From contig NZ_ATVH01000017.1 in NCBI RefSeq assembly GCF_000420625.1, positions 124,001-188,000 on the forward strand: DNA of 64,000 bases. The letters run 5' to 3'. The stretch is from Fodinicurvata sediminis DSM 21159 (GTDB lineage Bacteria > Pseudomonadota > Alphaproteobacteria > Kiloniellales > DSM-21159). Below, one piece after another: positions 23,423-32,849 of the stretch; the first letter of the stretch is position 1; each line of letters starts with the position of its first letter. The position numbers and the translations under genes are program-made. The notes below the pieces were generated by a model that made no database searches, was not told the origin of the DNA, and saw nothing but the letters and a program-made list of their open reading frames with translations.

Positions 23423-24826
23423 TCAAGATTTCCTGCGGGATCGTGTGGGTTGTCGGCTGCGTTCCAGTTCTCGATGCGACAGGTGGGCCGGACGGTTGGC
23501 CGCGTCCAGCCAGCGGATCAGCGTTTCGGCGGCGGCCACGGAACGATGCCGGCCGCCGGTACAGCCAAACGCGAGCGTCAGGTAGCTCTTGCCGTTTGCT
23601 TCATAGCCCTCCAGCAGAGGTTCAAGCAGGGCCGTCAGGTGATCGAAGAAGGGGCCGAAGGCCGGATCGGCCTCGACAAAGGCCTGGACGGCGCTGTCCT
23701 GACCGGTCAGGGGGCGCAGTTCCTCCTGGTAATGGGGGTTCTGCAGGAAGCGCATGTCGAAGACCAGGTCAGCTTCGCGCGGCAGGCCGAAACGGTAGGA
23801 GAACGAGGTCACGAAGATCTGCATGCGCGCATCCGCGCGCGAGGCGAAACGTGCTGACAGCAGGCGATGGAGTTCCGGCGGCGCCAGGTCGCTGGTGTCG
23901 ATGATCTGGTCGGCCCGGGCGCGCAGCGGCATCAACAGGCTGCGTTCGGCGGCGATGCCTTCGGCCAGCGGGCGGTTGAGCGCCATGGGGTGGCGCCGGC
24001 GCGTTTCGGTGAAGCGTTGCTGCAGCACCTGGTCGTCGCATTCGAAGAACAGCAGCGAGAAGGCCAGTTCGCGATTGCGCGCCAGGCGGTCGATCTGTTC
24101 CAGGAACAGTTCGACGGAGAAGTCCAGGGTGCGGCTGTCGATGCCGACCGCCAGGGGTTGATGCTGGGCATTGGCGCCGACGATGCCGTCGATCAGACCC
24201 AAGGGCAGGTTGTCGATCGCCTCGTACCCGATGTCCTCAAGAACTTTCAGGCTCTGGGTGCGGCCCGCGCCGGAAAGGCCGGTGATCAGAATCAGTTCGG
24301 GCGGCTCGTCCTGTGGCCTGTCGGAACGGCCGGCTGAGGCCGTGTCCTGCAGAAGGTCCGAAAGACGGCGTGCCCGGCTTTGCAGGGCCATGCGGATGAA
24401 AGCACCCGCCGAGGGGGTGGCTGGATCCAGGGTTAGGCGCGGCACCTCGAGGTCCAGGAGCTTTTCGTCTTGCGCCTCGGGAAGGCGTTCCTCCGGCTGG
24501 CTAGGCACCAGGTCGACGATCAGGCCCAGCGGCACGTCCTCGATGCAGGGCGCCTCGACGATCCCGAAGCCGCGAACCTCCAGCAGGCCGGAGAGCCTTT
24601 CCGGAGGACACACGTGGAGCAGCTTGCCACGCCGATGCAACTGGACCCGGTCGTCGCCGACCAGGCTGCCGCCTTCATCGATCAGGCGCAGCGCCAGGGC
24701 CGACTTTCCCGAACCGGATGGACCGCGCAGCAGAACCCCCAGGGGCCCAAACTGCGTTTCCACGGCGACGGCCGTGGCATGCAGGTCAAGCCTGGTCTGA
24801 GTCGAAGCTTCTGTCGTATCGCTCAT
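23423..24826 (-). CDS. HprK-RapZ fusion protein
   Basis: A 467-residue protein. I chose the ATG at 24826 (GAGG eight bases upstream); a GTG nine bases earlier is possible. Residues 10-150 are a short alphaproteobacterial HPr kinase/phosphorylase domain: Walker A GPSGSGKS (35-42), DDRVQL, and LLEVRGFGIVE, the family signature. After a polar linker (about 160-176), residues 177-467 form a full-length RapZ/YvcJ domain: GLSGAGRT (183-190), DIGYEAIDNLPL, and C-terminal GCTGGRHRSVAAAETL. The RapZ P-loop lysine is arginine here. In most relatives the two are separate neighbouring genes; here they are one chain. It should phosphorylate HPr on Ser56 and sense amino-sugar or second-messenger signals. 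The genes on either side (chvG and EIIA) are the classic partners. Confidence 0.9.
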   Translation of the reverse strand: MSDTTEASTQTRLDLHATAVAVETQFGPLGVLLRGPSGSGKSALALRLIDEGGSLVGDDRVQLHRRGKLLHVCPPERLSGLLEVRGFGIVEAPCIEDVPLGLIVDLVPSQPEERLPEAQDEKLLDLEVPRLTLDPATPSAGAFIRMALQSRARRLSDLLQDTASAGRSDRPQDEPPELILITGLSGAGRTQSLKVLEDIGYEAIDNLPLGLIDGIVGANAQHQPLAVGIDSRTLDFSVELFLEQIDRLARNRELAFSLLFFECDDQVLQQRFTETRRRHPMALNRPLAEGIAAERSLLMPLRARADQIIDTSDLAPPELHRLLSARFASRADARMQIFVTSFSYRFGLPREADLVFDMRFLQNPHYQEELRPLTGQDSAVQAFVEADPAFGPFFDHLTALLEPLLEGYEANGKSYLTLAFGCTGGRHRSVAAAETLIRWLDAANRPAHLSHRELERSRQPTRSRRKS

Positions 24827-24837
24827 CTCTGGCACCT

Positions 24838-26625
24838 CTACGCCTCAGCCGGCAGTCGCACGGTAAAGCAGGCCCCGCCCTCCGGGCGGTTCTCGGCGAC
24901 AAGACTGCCCTTGTGGGCCTCGATAATCTGCAGCGAAATGCTGAGGCCCAGGCCCGAATGGGTCCCGAATTTCTCGGCACGCGGGCGTTCACTGTAGAAA
25001 CGGTCGAAGATAGCCTGCAACTTTCCGTCCGGTATGCCGGTTCCCTGGTCGCTGATGGTGGCGACGACCATGGGACCCTGGGTCCGATCCTCTTCACGCC
25101 AGGCCTTGAGTTCGATGCTACCGCCTTCGGGTGAGAAAGAAATGGCATTCGATATCAGGTTGCGGAAGACCTGGCCAAGACGTCCTTCCAAACCTGTCAC
25201 GACCAGCGATTCGTCTTGAGCCACGTCCATCTTGAAGGTCAGGCCCTTGTCTTCGCAGAGCGGCTTGTGGAGCTCGCCCATGGCATCCAGCAGGCGGCCC
25301 AGGTCGATGCGCTCGCTTTCGGCGCGCGCCAGTTCGGCATCCAGACGCGAGGCGTCCGAGATGTCGCTGATCAAGCGGTCCAGGCGTTGTACGTCATCCA
25401 GGATGATGCCCATCAGGCGTTTGCGCTGTTCCTCATCCTCGATACGATTGGCAGTTTCCACTGCAGAGCGCAGCGAGGTCAGGGGGTTCTTGATTTCGTG
25501 TGCCACATCTGCGGCGAAGTGCTCGATGGCCTCCAGGCGGGCGTGCAGGGCCTCGGTCATGTCGATCAGGGCCTCGGAAAGATCGCCGATCTCGTCATGG
25601 CGTCCGCGCAGGTCGGGGATGACGTTGGCCTTGGTGTTGCTGCCGCGGATCCGCTCGGCACCCCGCGCAAGCCGGCGGATCGGCGCGGCAATGGTGTGCG
25701 AGAGATAGAACGACAGCAGGACCGTAACGGCCAGGGCGACGCCAAAGACCAGCAGGATATCACTGCGGCGGTCGCGTACGGCGCGCTCCACGCTTTCGCC
25801 GCCCTTGGTGATCATCAGGCCGCCAACCACCTGGCGATAGCGCTGGACCGGAACGGAGACGGAGAGCACCAGGCGATTGCCGAAATCGCGCCGGACCATC
25901 GTTCCCTCCTCGCCGCGCAGGGCCTGCAGGACCTCTCCGTAGTCCTCGGCCTGTTGCTGCTGGGGACTTTCGCTGTAGAGCGGAAGGTCCCGATTGCCGG
26001 AGAAGAGGCGTATGATCCGGTCATAGAGGGTCCCGATGCTGCGCACCGCCAAGGATCCCGAGTCATCCGGTGGCGGCAGCTCCTCGACCTGGACCTGGCT
26101 GTCCGAGCCGCCAAGCAGGAACGAGTCGGCAATCAGGTTCCCGTCCTGACTGAACAGGCGTGCGCGCAGTTGGGAATCGCCCAGCAGGACTCGAATCAGC
26201 TGTCGGGCCGACTCGTGCATCAGCTGCTGGTCGCCGTTGCTGCCGTCGCGCACTGCGGCAGAGCCCAGCGCCAGTGCCACCGTGGTCCCCTGGGTGCGCA
26301 TGGCCTCCAGCTCGGAATCGATCAGGGACTGGCGATACTGATCCAGGTGCAGCAGGCCCAGGATGGGAATCAGCAGGACCAGGACGTTGAGAAGCAGAAT
26401 GCGCCGGGTCAGGGGTGAGCGCCAGGCTGGCCGGCGCCAGGTCCGGCGTTCGCCCTCGGGCTCTTCGCTCCGGGCAGCACCATAACCGGTCTGACCCTCC
26501 CGGACACGCCGCTTGTGTGCTCCGTTTTGCTCGGCTGCACCGGAGTTGTCTTCGGACGGACCGCTGTTGTTATCCTGCCTGTCGGCACTCTTTCTGTTCA
26601 GCAGGTTGAAACCGGCCATGGGCAA
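24838..26625 (-). CDS. chvG: Sensor histidine kinase ChvG/ExoS family
   Basis: A 595-residue membrane kinase. A polar cytosolic N-terminus (1-70) is followed by a membrane helix at about 76-93 (ILLLNVLVLLIPILGLLHL), a periplasmic stimulus-sensing domain (about 95-280) and a second helix (about 289-310). A HAMP domain comes next, then HisKA with His in FAADVAHEIKNPLTSLRSA and HATPase_c (NLISNAISFSPEGG, DQGTGIPD, HSGLGLSISLQI). In alphaproteobacteria this kinase answers acid and envelope stress. It is paired with chvI (39 bases upstream) and leads into hprK-rapZ with a two-base gap to its upstream GTG. Confidence 0.94.
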   Translation of the reverse strand: MPMAGFNLLNRKSADRQDNNSGPSEDNSGAAEQNGAHKRRVREGQTGYGAARSEEPEGERRTWRRPAWRSPLTRRILLLNVLVLLIPILGLLHLDQYRQSLIDSELEAMRTQGTTVALALGSAAVRDGSNGDQQLMHESARQLIRVLLGDSQLRARLFSQDGNLIADSFLLGGSDSQVQVEELPPPDDSGSLAVRSIGTLYDRIIRLFSGNRDLPLYSESPQQQQAEDYGEVLQALRGEEGTMVRRDFGNRLVLSVSVPVQRYRQVVGGLMITKGGESVERAVRDRRSDILLVFGVALAVTVLLSFYLSHTIAAPIRRLARGAERIRGSNTKANVIPDLRGRHDEIGDLSEALIDMTEALHARLEAIEHFAADVAHEIKNPLTSLRSAVETANRIEDEEQRKRLMGIILDDVQRLDRLISDISDASRLDAELARAESERIDLGRLLDAMGELHKPLCEDKGLTFKMDVAQDESLVVTGLEGRLGQVFRNLISNAISFSPEGGSIELKAWREEDRTQGPMVVATISDQGTGIPDGKLQAIFDRFYSERPRAEKFGTHSGLGLSISLQIIEAHKGSLVAENRPEGGACFTVRLPAEA

Positions 26626-26664
26626 GTGCTGCCTTTCCTCGCTCCCTGTACCGGCCTGGCCGGG

Positions 26665-27423
26665 TCAGGCTTCGCGGTAGCGGTAACCTACCCCGTAGAG
26701 GGTTTCAATCTGTGCAAAGTCATCATCGACCTGCTTGAACTTCTTGCGCAGGCGCTTGATGTGGCTGTCGATGGTCCGGTCATCCACGTAGATGTGCTCG
26801 CCATAGGCCGCATCCATTAGCTGGTCCCGGTTCTTCACGTGCCCCGGGCGCTGGGCCAGGGCCTTCAGGATCAGGAATTCCGTGACGGTCAGGTTGACCG
26901 GCGCGCTCTTCCAATGACAGAGGTGGCGCGCTGGATCCAGCAGCAGTTCGCCACGCCGGATCGAGGCCTCGCCTGCGGGGTCAACCTCGTCCTTGCTGGC
27001 CTTTTCCCGCCGCAGGAGGGCGCGGATGCGTTCGATCAGGAGGCGCTGCGAGAAAGGTTTGGTGATGTAGTCGTCCGCCCCCATGCGCAGACCGACCACC
27101 TCGTCGACCTCCTCGTCCTTCGAGGTCAGAAAGATGACCGGGACATTGGAAGACTCGCGCACGCGTCCCAGCAGTTCCATGCCATCCATGCGCGGCATCT
27201 TGATATCCAGGACCAGCAGGTCGGCCGGCGCAGTCGAGAGGCCACGCAGGGCTTCGGAGCCATCCGCATAGCTGCGGACCCGAAAGCCTTCCGCCTCGAG
27301 TGCCATGGATACCGAGGTCAGGATGTTGCGGTCGTCGTCCACTAGCGCGATGCTGTAGCGATCGGGCTGAAGTCCGTCTCCGGCGTTTGTCCCGGAATGC
27401 TGTTCGGTTGTTGTCGTCATCAT
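26665..27423 (-). CDS. chvI: Response regulator ChvI, OmpR family
   Basis: A 252-residue protein with a receiver domain (about 24-140; phospho-acceptor Asp in [13 protein letters not shown], Thr in [12 protein letters not shown], Lys in [13 protein letters not shown]) and a C-terminal winged-helix DNA-binding domain (about 155-250; [36 protein letters not shown]). It is the partner of ChvG. An N-terminal polar extension of about 20 residues is present. In related genomes chvI lies back to back with pckA; here an MHYT kinase gene is interposed. Confidence 0.95.
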   Translation of the reverse strand: MMTTTTEQHSGTNAGDGLQPDRYSIALVDDDRNILTSVSMALEAEGFRVRSYADGSEALRGLSTAPADLLVLDIKMPRMDGMELLGRVRESSNVPVIFLTSKDEEVDEVVGLRMGADDYITKPFSQRLLIERIRALLRREKASKDEVDPAGEASIRRGELLLDPARHLCHWKSAPVNLTVTEFLILKALAQRPGHVKNRDQLMDAAYGEHIYVDDRTIDSHIKRLRKKFKQVDDDFAQIETLYGVGYRYREA

Positions 27424-27659
27424 GTATAGCGCCTTATCGCGTGTCTATGGCGAATTTACGGCAGATATACTTGCCTGTCACATCTGTTAAACCACATCAG
27501 TGCCTGTGAAACCGTTTCCGGCTTGTTCTGTAATATTTCAGGCCTACATCAACCGGACATTAACCATTATACTTCCACAATCGGAAACAAGAGCGGTCCG
27601 GGATTGACCGTTTTCCCGGACCTGGTTCCGGGCTGTGCTCGAAGGAACCAAGGCTCCGG

Positions 27660-29528
27660 ATGTCCAATACTCTTCTTCATGGCGAATACAGCGCACTGCT
27701 CGTCGCTCTCTCCCTGCTGGTGGCCAGTCTGGCCTCGTTTGTCGCCATCGATACGGCACCAAGAATCTGGGCCGCCCGAGGCCTGCGCCGCCGCGTCTGG
27801 CTGCTGATGGCAGCCCTGGCCATGGGCGGCGGAATCTGGTCGATGCATTTCATCGGCATGCTGGCCTTCATGCTGCCCGTGAATGTGACCTACGATCTGG
27901 GCCTGACCTTCGGGTCCGTTGTGCTGGCCGTGATCGGAGCCGCGGCCGGTTTCGCGATCATCGGGCGTCATGGTTCCGCGCTGGCTGTCGTGACGGCAGG
28001 GTTTGCCCTGGGTCTGGGCGTTGCGGCCATGCACTATACCGGCATGGAAGCCATGAACATGCGGGCCATGATTTCCTATGATCCCTGGCTGGTCGGCCTG
28101 TCCATTGCCTTTGCCGTTGCCGCGGCAACCACGGCCGTGGGGGTTACCATCCGCGTTTCTGGTTTCTGGTGGCGCATCCTTTCGGCCATGATCATGGGGT
28201 TGGCCGTCTATGGCATGCACTACATCGGCATGGAAGCGGCCATGTTCCACGCCCAGCCTGTGAGTGCCCCTTATTATGGCGGTTATCAGGTCGATCCCTA
28301 TGTCCTGGCCTTCGTCATCGCGTTCGGGACCATAACGATCCTGATGCTGCAGCTTGTGACCACGGCTGTGGACCGGCGCTTTACCGCCTATCGCGAGCGC
28401 GAGGCCGTGATCCTGCGCCAGAGCGAAGCGCGGTTCCGCCGACTGGTGGAAAATGCCAGCGATTTCATCTTCGTGGTCGATCTCCAGGGGACGATCCACT
28501 TTGCCTCCTGCCCCAACAGTGGTCTGACTGAAAAGGCCGAAGGCGCCGAACTGGAGGAAATGCTTCAGGGGCCGGCGATCGCGGAGCTGATTGCGCGCTT
28601 GGCCCAGTCAGCTTCGGGTGAGACCTGGACCCATGCCGAGGGGACCTACCTGACCCTGCCGGGCCGGGGACGGCGTGAGTTCGAGGTGACGGCCTGCAAC
28701 CTGATGGATGACCCGGCCGTCAGGGGCATCGTCCTGACCCTGCACGATATCACCCAGCGCCAGCGGGCGGCTGCGGAACTTCAGTATGCCAAGAATCTAT
28801 CGGACGAGGCCAATCGGGTGAAATCCGAGTTCATTGCCAACATGAGCCACGAACTGAGGACGCCCCTGACGGCCATCCTGGGGTTCTCGGACCTGATCCG
28901 CAGCCAGGCCTTCGGCCCCCTGCCCAACGAGCGTTACCTGGAGTATGCCGACGATATCCACAACAGCGGCGATCAGTTGCTGGCGATCATCAATGACATT
29001 CTCGATATCTCGCGGATCGAGGCCGGACAGCTGGATCTGCAGGAGGAAACGCTGCAGGCTCAGGAATTGGTTCAGGACAGCCTGAGGATCCTGGAGCAGA
29101 AGGCCCAGAAGAAGGGCGTCGAATTGATTGAGGCTTGCAGAGCCGACCTGCCTGCCTTCCGGGGGGATGGTCGGCGCCTGCGGCAGGTGCTCATCAATCT
29201 TGTCGGCAATGCCGTGAAGTTCACGCCTTCCGGAGGAGAGATTCGGGTGATCGTGGAGCAGGTGCGGGACGACGGAGTGGTCTTCTCGGTCCGGGATACC
29301 GGCATTGGCATCCCCCAGGACAAGATCGACCAGGTGACCAAGCCCTTCTTCCAGGTGGATGGGACGCTGGCTCGTCAGCACGAGGGTGTTGGCCTGGGCC
29401 TGGCCATTTCACGCTCCCTCGTCGAGATGCACGGAGGCACTCTGGATGCCGAAAGCACGCCAGGCGAGGGGACGACCTTCCGCTTCACCATACCGGCCCG
29501 GCGTGTTCAGGCCTGGGCTGTGGCCTGA
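27660..29528 (+). CDS. MHYT-PAS sensor histidine kinase
   Basis: A 622-residue protein. Seven hydrophobic segments (about 10-240) make an MHYT membrane sensor with its three conserved motifs MHFIGM (62-67), MHYTGM (124-129) and MHYIGM (186-191), thought to bind copper and sense a diatomic gas or redox state. A PAS domain (about 255-372) follows, then HisKA (His397 in MSHELRTPLTAILGF) and HATPase_c (NLVGNAVKFTPSGG, DTGIGIPQ, GVGLGLAIS). MHYT domains are usually joined to GGDEF/EAL outputs as well as kinases; here the output is a kinase with no adjacent regulator. It is divergent from chvI and upstream of pckA. Confidence 0.93.
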   Translation: MSNTLLHGEYSALLVALSLLVASLASFVAIDTAPRIWAARGLRRRVWLLMAALAMGGGIWSMHFIGMLAFMLPVNVTYDLGLTFGSVVLAVIGAAAGFAIIGRHGSALAVVTAGFALGLGVAAMHYTGMEAMNMRAMISYDPWLVGLSIAFAVAAATTAVGVTIRVSGFWWRILSAMIMGLAVYGMHYIGMEAAMFHAQPVSAPYYGGYQVDPYVLAFVIAFGTITILMLQLVTTAVDRRFTAYREREAVILRQSEARFRRLVENASDFIFVVDLQGTIHFASCPNSGLTEKAEGAELEEMLQGPAIAELIARLAQSASGETWTHAEGTYLTLPGRGRREFEVTACNLMDDPAVRGIVLTLHDITQRQRAAAELQYAKNLSDEANRVKSEFIANMSHELRTPLTAILGFSDLIRSQAFGPLPNERYLEYADDIHNSGDQLLAIINDILDISRIEAGQLDLQEETLQAQELVQDSLRILEQKAQKKGVELIEACRADLPAFRGDGRRLRQVLINLVGNAVKFTPSGGEIRVIVEQVRDDGVVFSVRDTGIGIPQDKIDQVTKPFFQVDGTLARQHEGVGLGLAISRSLVEMHGGTLDAESTPGEGTTFRFTIPARRVQAWAVA

Positions 29529-29711
29529 GCTGTCCGTGTCTGTGACAGCCATGGTGCAGAAGTTGCATTTTGCTTGAAATCACCGAAACAAATCAAACGG
29601 TTGCATGGTATTGCCCAAGGCTGCGTCTCGTGTGAATCCCGGTACGCTTCTTGAATCCCCTGCGCCCTTGGCTTAATGAACGGTCAGCGCAATATTTTGG
29701 GAGGTGCCACC

Positions 29712-31322
29712 GTGGAAGATATGGGCCCTGTTATCAGCACGCATGGATTGCAGGAACTTGGCTTGCGGAATTATGCCCGTGCCAATTGGAATTTTTCCGT
29801 ACCGGCGCTGTATGAAGCGGCCGTTCGCCGTCAGGAAGCGCGCCTGGCCCAGGGCGGGCCGATCGTGGCGCGCACGGGTCAGCACACTGGGCGTTCTCCG
29901 AAGGACAAGTTCATCGTGCGTGAACCCGGCAGCGAGAACGACATCTGGTGGGGCGATGTCAATGTCGCCATGGCGCCGGAGCAGTTCGACAACCTGCTGA
30001 ACAAGGCACGCGCCTATCTGCAGGGCCGCGAGATCTTCGTTCAGGATCTCCATGCCGGGGCCGACCCCGAATACCGCCTTCCAGTGCGCATCATCACCGA
30101 GAATGCCTGGCACAACCTGTTCGCCCGCAACATGTTCATCCGGCCCTCTGCCCAGGAGCGCAGCAGCTTCAAGCCGGAGTTCACCGTTCTGCAGGTGCCG
30201 GGACTTCAGGCCGACCCCGAGACCGACGGCACGAACAGTGAATGCTTCGTGTTGGTCAACTTTGCCCGCCGACTGGTCCTGATCGGGGGCACATCCTATG
30301 CCGGCGAGATCAAGAAGTCGGTCTTCTCGATCCTCAACTTCCTTCTGCCGGCAGAGGGTGTCCTTCCGATGCACTGCTCGGCCAATATCGGACCGGCCGG
30401 CGACACCTCGATTTTCTTCGGCCTGTCGGGAACCGGCAAGACCACTCTGTCGGCCGATGGCAGCCGCACCCTGATCGGCGATGACGAGCACGGCTGGTCG
30501 GATCGCGGCGTCTTCAATTTCGAGGGCGGTTGCTATGCCAAGGTGATTCGCCTGTCCGAAAAGGCGGAGCCTGAAATCCATGCCACCACGCGGCGTTTCG
30601 GGACGGTGCTCGAGAATGTGGTCATGGATCCTGATAGCGGCGTCCTGGATCTGGATTCGGCTGAGTTGACCGAGAATACTCGGGCTTCCTATCCGCTGGA
30701 TTTCATTCCAAATGTCGCTGACAGCGGTATGGGCGACCAGCCTCAGAACATCGTCATGTTGACGGCCGATGCCTTCGGCGTCCTGCCGCCGATCAGCCAA
30801 CTGACACCCGAACAGGCCATGTACCACTTCCTGTCGGGCTATACCGCGCGTGTGGCCGGAACGGAAAAGGGTGTGGGCAGCGAGCCCATGGCCACCTTCT
30901 CTACCTGTTTCGGCGCGCCCTTCATGCCACGCCATCCCAGCGTCTATGCCAAGATGCTGGGTGAGAAGATGGCCCGGACAGGCGCACGCTGCTGGCTGGT
31001 CAACACCGGTTGGACCGGTGGCCAGTACGGTGTTGGCGAGCGCATGTCGATCCAGCACACACGGGCAATGGTGCGTGCAGCCCTTGATGGACGCCTGGCC
31101 GAGGTGGATGGTTTCATTCATCCGGATTTCGGGATGCTGGTGCCCAGGCGTTGCCCCGATGTACCGGAAGAGGTTCTGGACCCAAAGAACACCTGGTCGG
31201 ACAAGGCCGCTTATGACCGTGTGGCACGCGACCTGACCCAGCGCTTCGAGAAGAACTTCAAGCAGTTCGAGGGCTATGTGGATGATGACGTGAAGGCCGC
31301 CGGCATCTACCAGGCGGCCTGA
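29712..31322 (+). CDS. pckA: Phosphoenolpyruvate carboxykinase (ATP)
   Basis: A 536-residue enzyme that converts oxaloacetate to PEP in gluconeogenesis. I chose the GTG at 29712 because GGGAGG lies eight bases upstream; an ATG at 29676 is possible but lacks such a site. The [17 protein letters not shown] substrate loop, [13 protein letters not shown], kinase-1a [13 protein letters not shown] and kinase-2 IGDDEHGW are all present. In alphaproteobacteria ChvI controls pckA; here they are separated by the MHYT kinase gene. A strong terminator follows at 31355-31400. Confidence 0.96.
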   Translation: MEDMGPVISTHGLQELGLRNYARANWNFSVPALYEAAVRRQEARLAQGGPIVARTGQHTGRSPKDKFIVREPGSENDIWWGDVNVAMAPEQFDNLLNKARAYLQGREIFVQDLHAGADPEYRLPVRIITENAWHNLFARNMFIRPSAQERSSFKPEFTVLQVPGLQADPETDGTNSECFVLVNFARRLVLIGGTSYAGEIKKSVFSILNFLLPAEGVLPMHCSANIGPAGDTSIFFGLSGTGKTTLSADGSRTLIGDDEHGWSDRGVFNFEGGCYAKVIRLSEKAEPEIHATTRRFGTVLENVVMDPDSGVLDLDSAELTENTRASYPLDFIPNVADSGMGDQPQNIVMLTADAFGVLPPISQLTPEQAMYHFLSGYTARVAGTEKGVGSEPMATFSTCFGAPFMPRHPSVYAKMLGEKMARTGARCWLVNTGWTGGQYGVGERMSIQHTRAMVRAALDGRLAEVDGFIHPDFGMLVPRRCPDVPEEVLDPKNTWSDKAAYDRVARDLTQRFEKNFKQFEGYVDDDVKAAGIYQAA

Positions 31323-31354
31323 CCTTCCCGTCAGAGCTTTCCTTACAAACAGTT

Positions 31355-31400
31355 CCGGCCGCGCGCAGAAAGTGCCCGCGGCCGGTCTTGTTTTTATTTT
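31355..31400 (+). terminator. Rho-independent terminator of pckA
   Basis: CCGGCCGCG (31355-31363) pairs perfectly with CGCGGCCGG (31377-31385) around a 13-base loop, followed by TCTTGTTTTTATTTT. It lies 33 bases after the pckA stop. Confidence 0.9.
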
Positions 31401-31558
31401 GTATTTTGTGGCTTGAGGAAGGCCGCGTGTCTTGCGCCACCGTCTTTGCCCGATATCTTTGCCGGCCGGGACAAGAAGGAAGAAGGGCAAGAGCCGTGTC
31501 GAACGTCAGGAACGACAGCGTACCCAGCAGTCGGGAAGTGCAGGGCAGGAAAGAAACG

Positions 31559-32761
31559 GTGAAGCCAGAGCCTGGGTCAGCTGCGCGCGGTAAACACTCA
31601 CGCCGGTTGCGTCGCATCCTGTCGCTGGATGATCTGGAAGCCGCGGCGCGTCGGCACCTGCCGCGGCCGCTGTTCGGCTATATTGTCGGAGGTACCGAGG
31701 ACAATGCCGCATGCGAAGATAATCGGGCGGTTTTTTCGGAATACGGCTTTGTTCCGCGTGTCCTGACCGATGTGTCTGGGCGTTCTCAGGCCACCCGCTT
31801 GTTCGGCAAGGATTATGCTGCACCTTTCGGCATAGCTCCCATGGGGATCAGTGCCCTGATGGCCTATCGCGGCGATCTGGTTCTGGCGCAGGCGGCGGAT
31901 GAAGCTGGCATTCCGATGATCATGAGCGGATCCTCGCTGATCCGGCTGGAAGATGTGGCGGAAGCCGCGCCGGGCTCCTGGTTCCAGGCCTATCTGCCCG
32001 GTGAGCCGCCGCGCATCAGGGCCCTGGTGGAGCGGGTCGAGAAGGCCGGTTTCGGCACCTTGTTGCTGACGGTGGATACGGCCGTTCTGGCCAGCCGCGA
32101 GAACAATGTGCGTACGGGGTTTTCCACACCGCTCAAGCCCAGCCTGCGCCTGGCCTATGACGGGGCGATCCGGCCGAACTGGCTGGTGAATACCTTTGCG
32201 CGCACGCTGTTGCGTCACGGCATGCCGCATTTCGAGAATTCCTATGCCGAACGCGGCGCGCCCATCGTGGCCCAGAACATCACCCGCGATCTGGGCCTGC
32301 GAGATCACCTGAACTGGGAACACCTGAAGCAGATTCGCGAGCAGTGGAAGGGCCGGCTGATCGTGAAGGGCATACTGTCGCCCGAAGACGCGCGCATCGC
32401 CCGGCAGCAGGGGGTGGATGGCATCATCGTGTCCAACCACGGCGGGCGGCAGCTGGACGGGGCGATTTCGGGACTGCGCACACTTCCCGAGATCGTTTCC
32501 GAGTCCGGCGGCATGCTGGTCATGTTCGATGGGGGGATCCGGCGTGGCACCGATGTGCTGAAGGCCATTGCTCTGGGGGCGGACTTCGTCTTTGTGGGGC
32601 GGCCTTTCCTCTATGCCGCGGCCATAGGCGGGCAGGCCGGGGTGCAGCACGCCATCAATCTGCTGGCGACTGAAATCGACCAGGATATGGGCCTGATGGG
32701 GATCAACAGCCTGGAGGAAATGGGACCTGATCTGCTCTATCGGAAAACAGGAGCGCAGTGA
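31559..32761 (+). CDS. lldD: FMN-dependent alpha-hydroxy-acid dehydrogenase (L-lactate dehydrogenase type)
   Basis: A 400-residue protein from the GTG at 31559; a GTG at 31496 with a GGAAGAAGGG site is the main alternative. It is a TIM-barrel FMN enzyme: ILSLDDLEAAARRHLPRPLF, FGIAPMGISALM, TLLLTVDTAV, LIVKGILSPEDA, catalytic His in VSNHGGRQLDG, and VMFDGGIRRGTDVLKAIALGA. This family oxidises L-lactate, glycolate or mandelate. The membrane insert typical of some lactate dehydrogenases is short, so lactate is likely but not proven. It sits between pckA and pheA (convergent). Confidence 0.87.
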   Translation: MKPEPGSAARGKHSRRLRRILSLDDLEAAARRHLPRPLFGYIVGGTEDNAACEDNRAVFSEYGFVPRVLTDVSGRSQATRLFGKDYAAPFGIAPMGISALMAYRGDLVLAQAADEAGIPMIMSGSSLIRLEDVAEAAPGSWFQAYLPGEPPRIRALVERVEKAGFGTLLLTVDTAVLASRENNVRTGFSTPLKPSLRLAYDGAIRPNWLVNTFARTLLRHGMPHFENSYAERGAPIVAQNITRDLGLRDHLNWEHLKQIREQWKGRLIVKGILSPEDARIARQQGVDGIIVSNHGGRQLDGAISGLRTLPEIVSESGGMLVMFDGGIRRGTDVLKAIALGADFVFVGRPFLYAAAIGGQAGVQHAINLLATEIDQDMGLMGINSLEEMGPDLLYRKTGAQ

Positions 32762-32774
32762 ATCGCGTTGCCCC

Positions 32775-32849
32775 GAGACAGGGTAATACGAGACAGGGTA
32801 ATACGAGACAGGGTAATACGGGGCAGGGTAATACGGGGCAGGGTCTTAC
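32775..32849. repeat. Five 15-bp tandem repeats between lldD and pheA
   Basis: GAGACAGGGTAATAC occurs three times, then GGGGCAGGGTAATAC and GGGGCAGGGTCTTAC, all in register. The last unit contains the stop codon of the convergent pheA gene (32846-32848). The array lies in the gap between two convergent genes. It is the second stop-codon-overlapping repeat in the window (compare 13447-13494). Confidence 0.85.

Noticed and set aside
29673-31490. Open frame of 605 codons on the minus strand
   Set aside because: Antisense to pckA and crossing its terminator.
32775-32849. CRISPR array
   Set aside because: The 15-bp units are contiguous, with no spacers.
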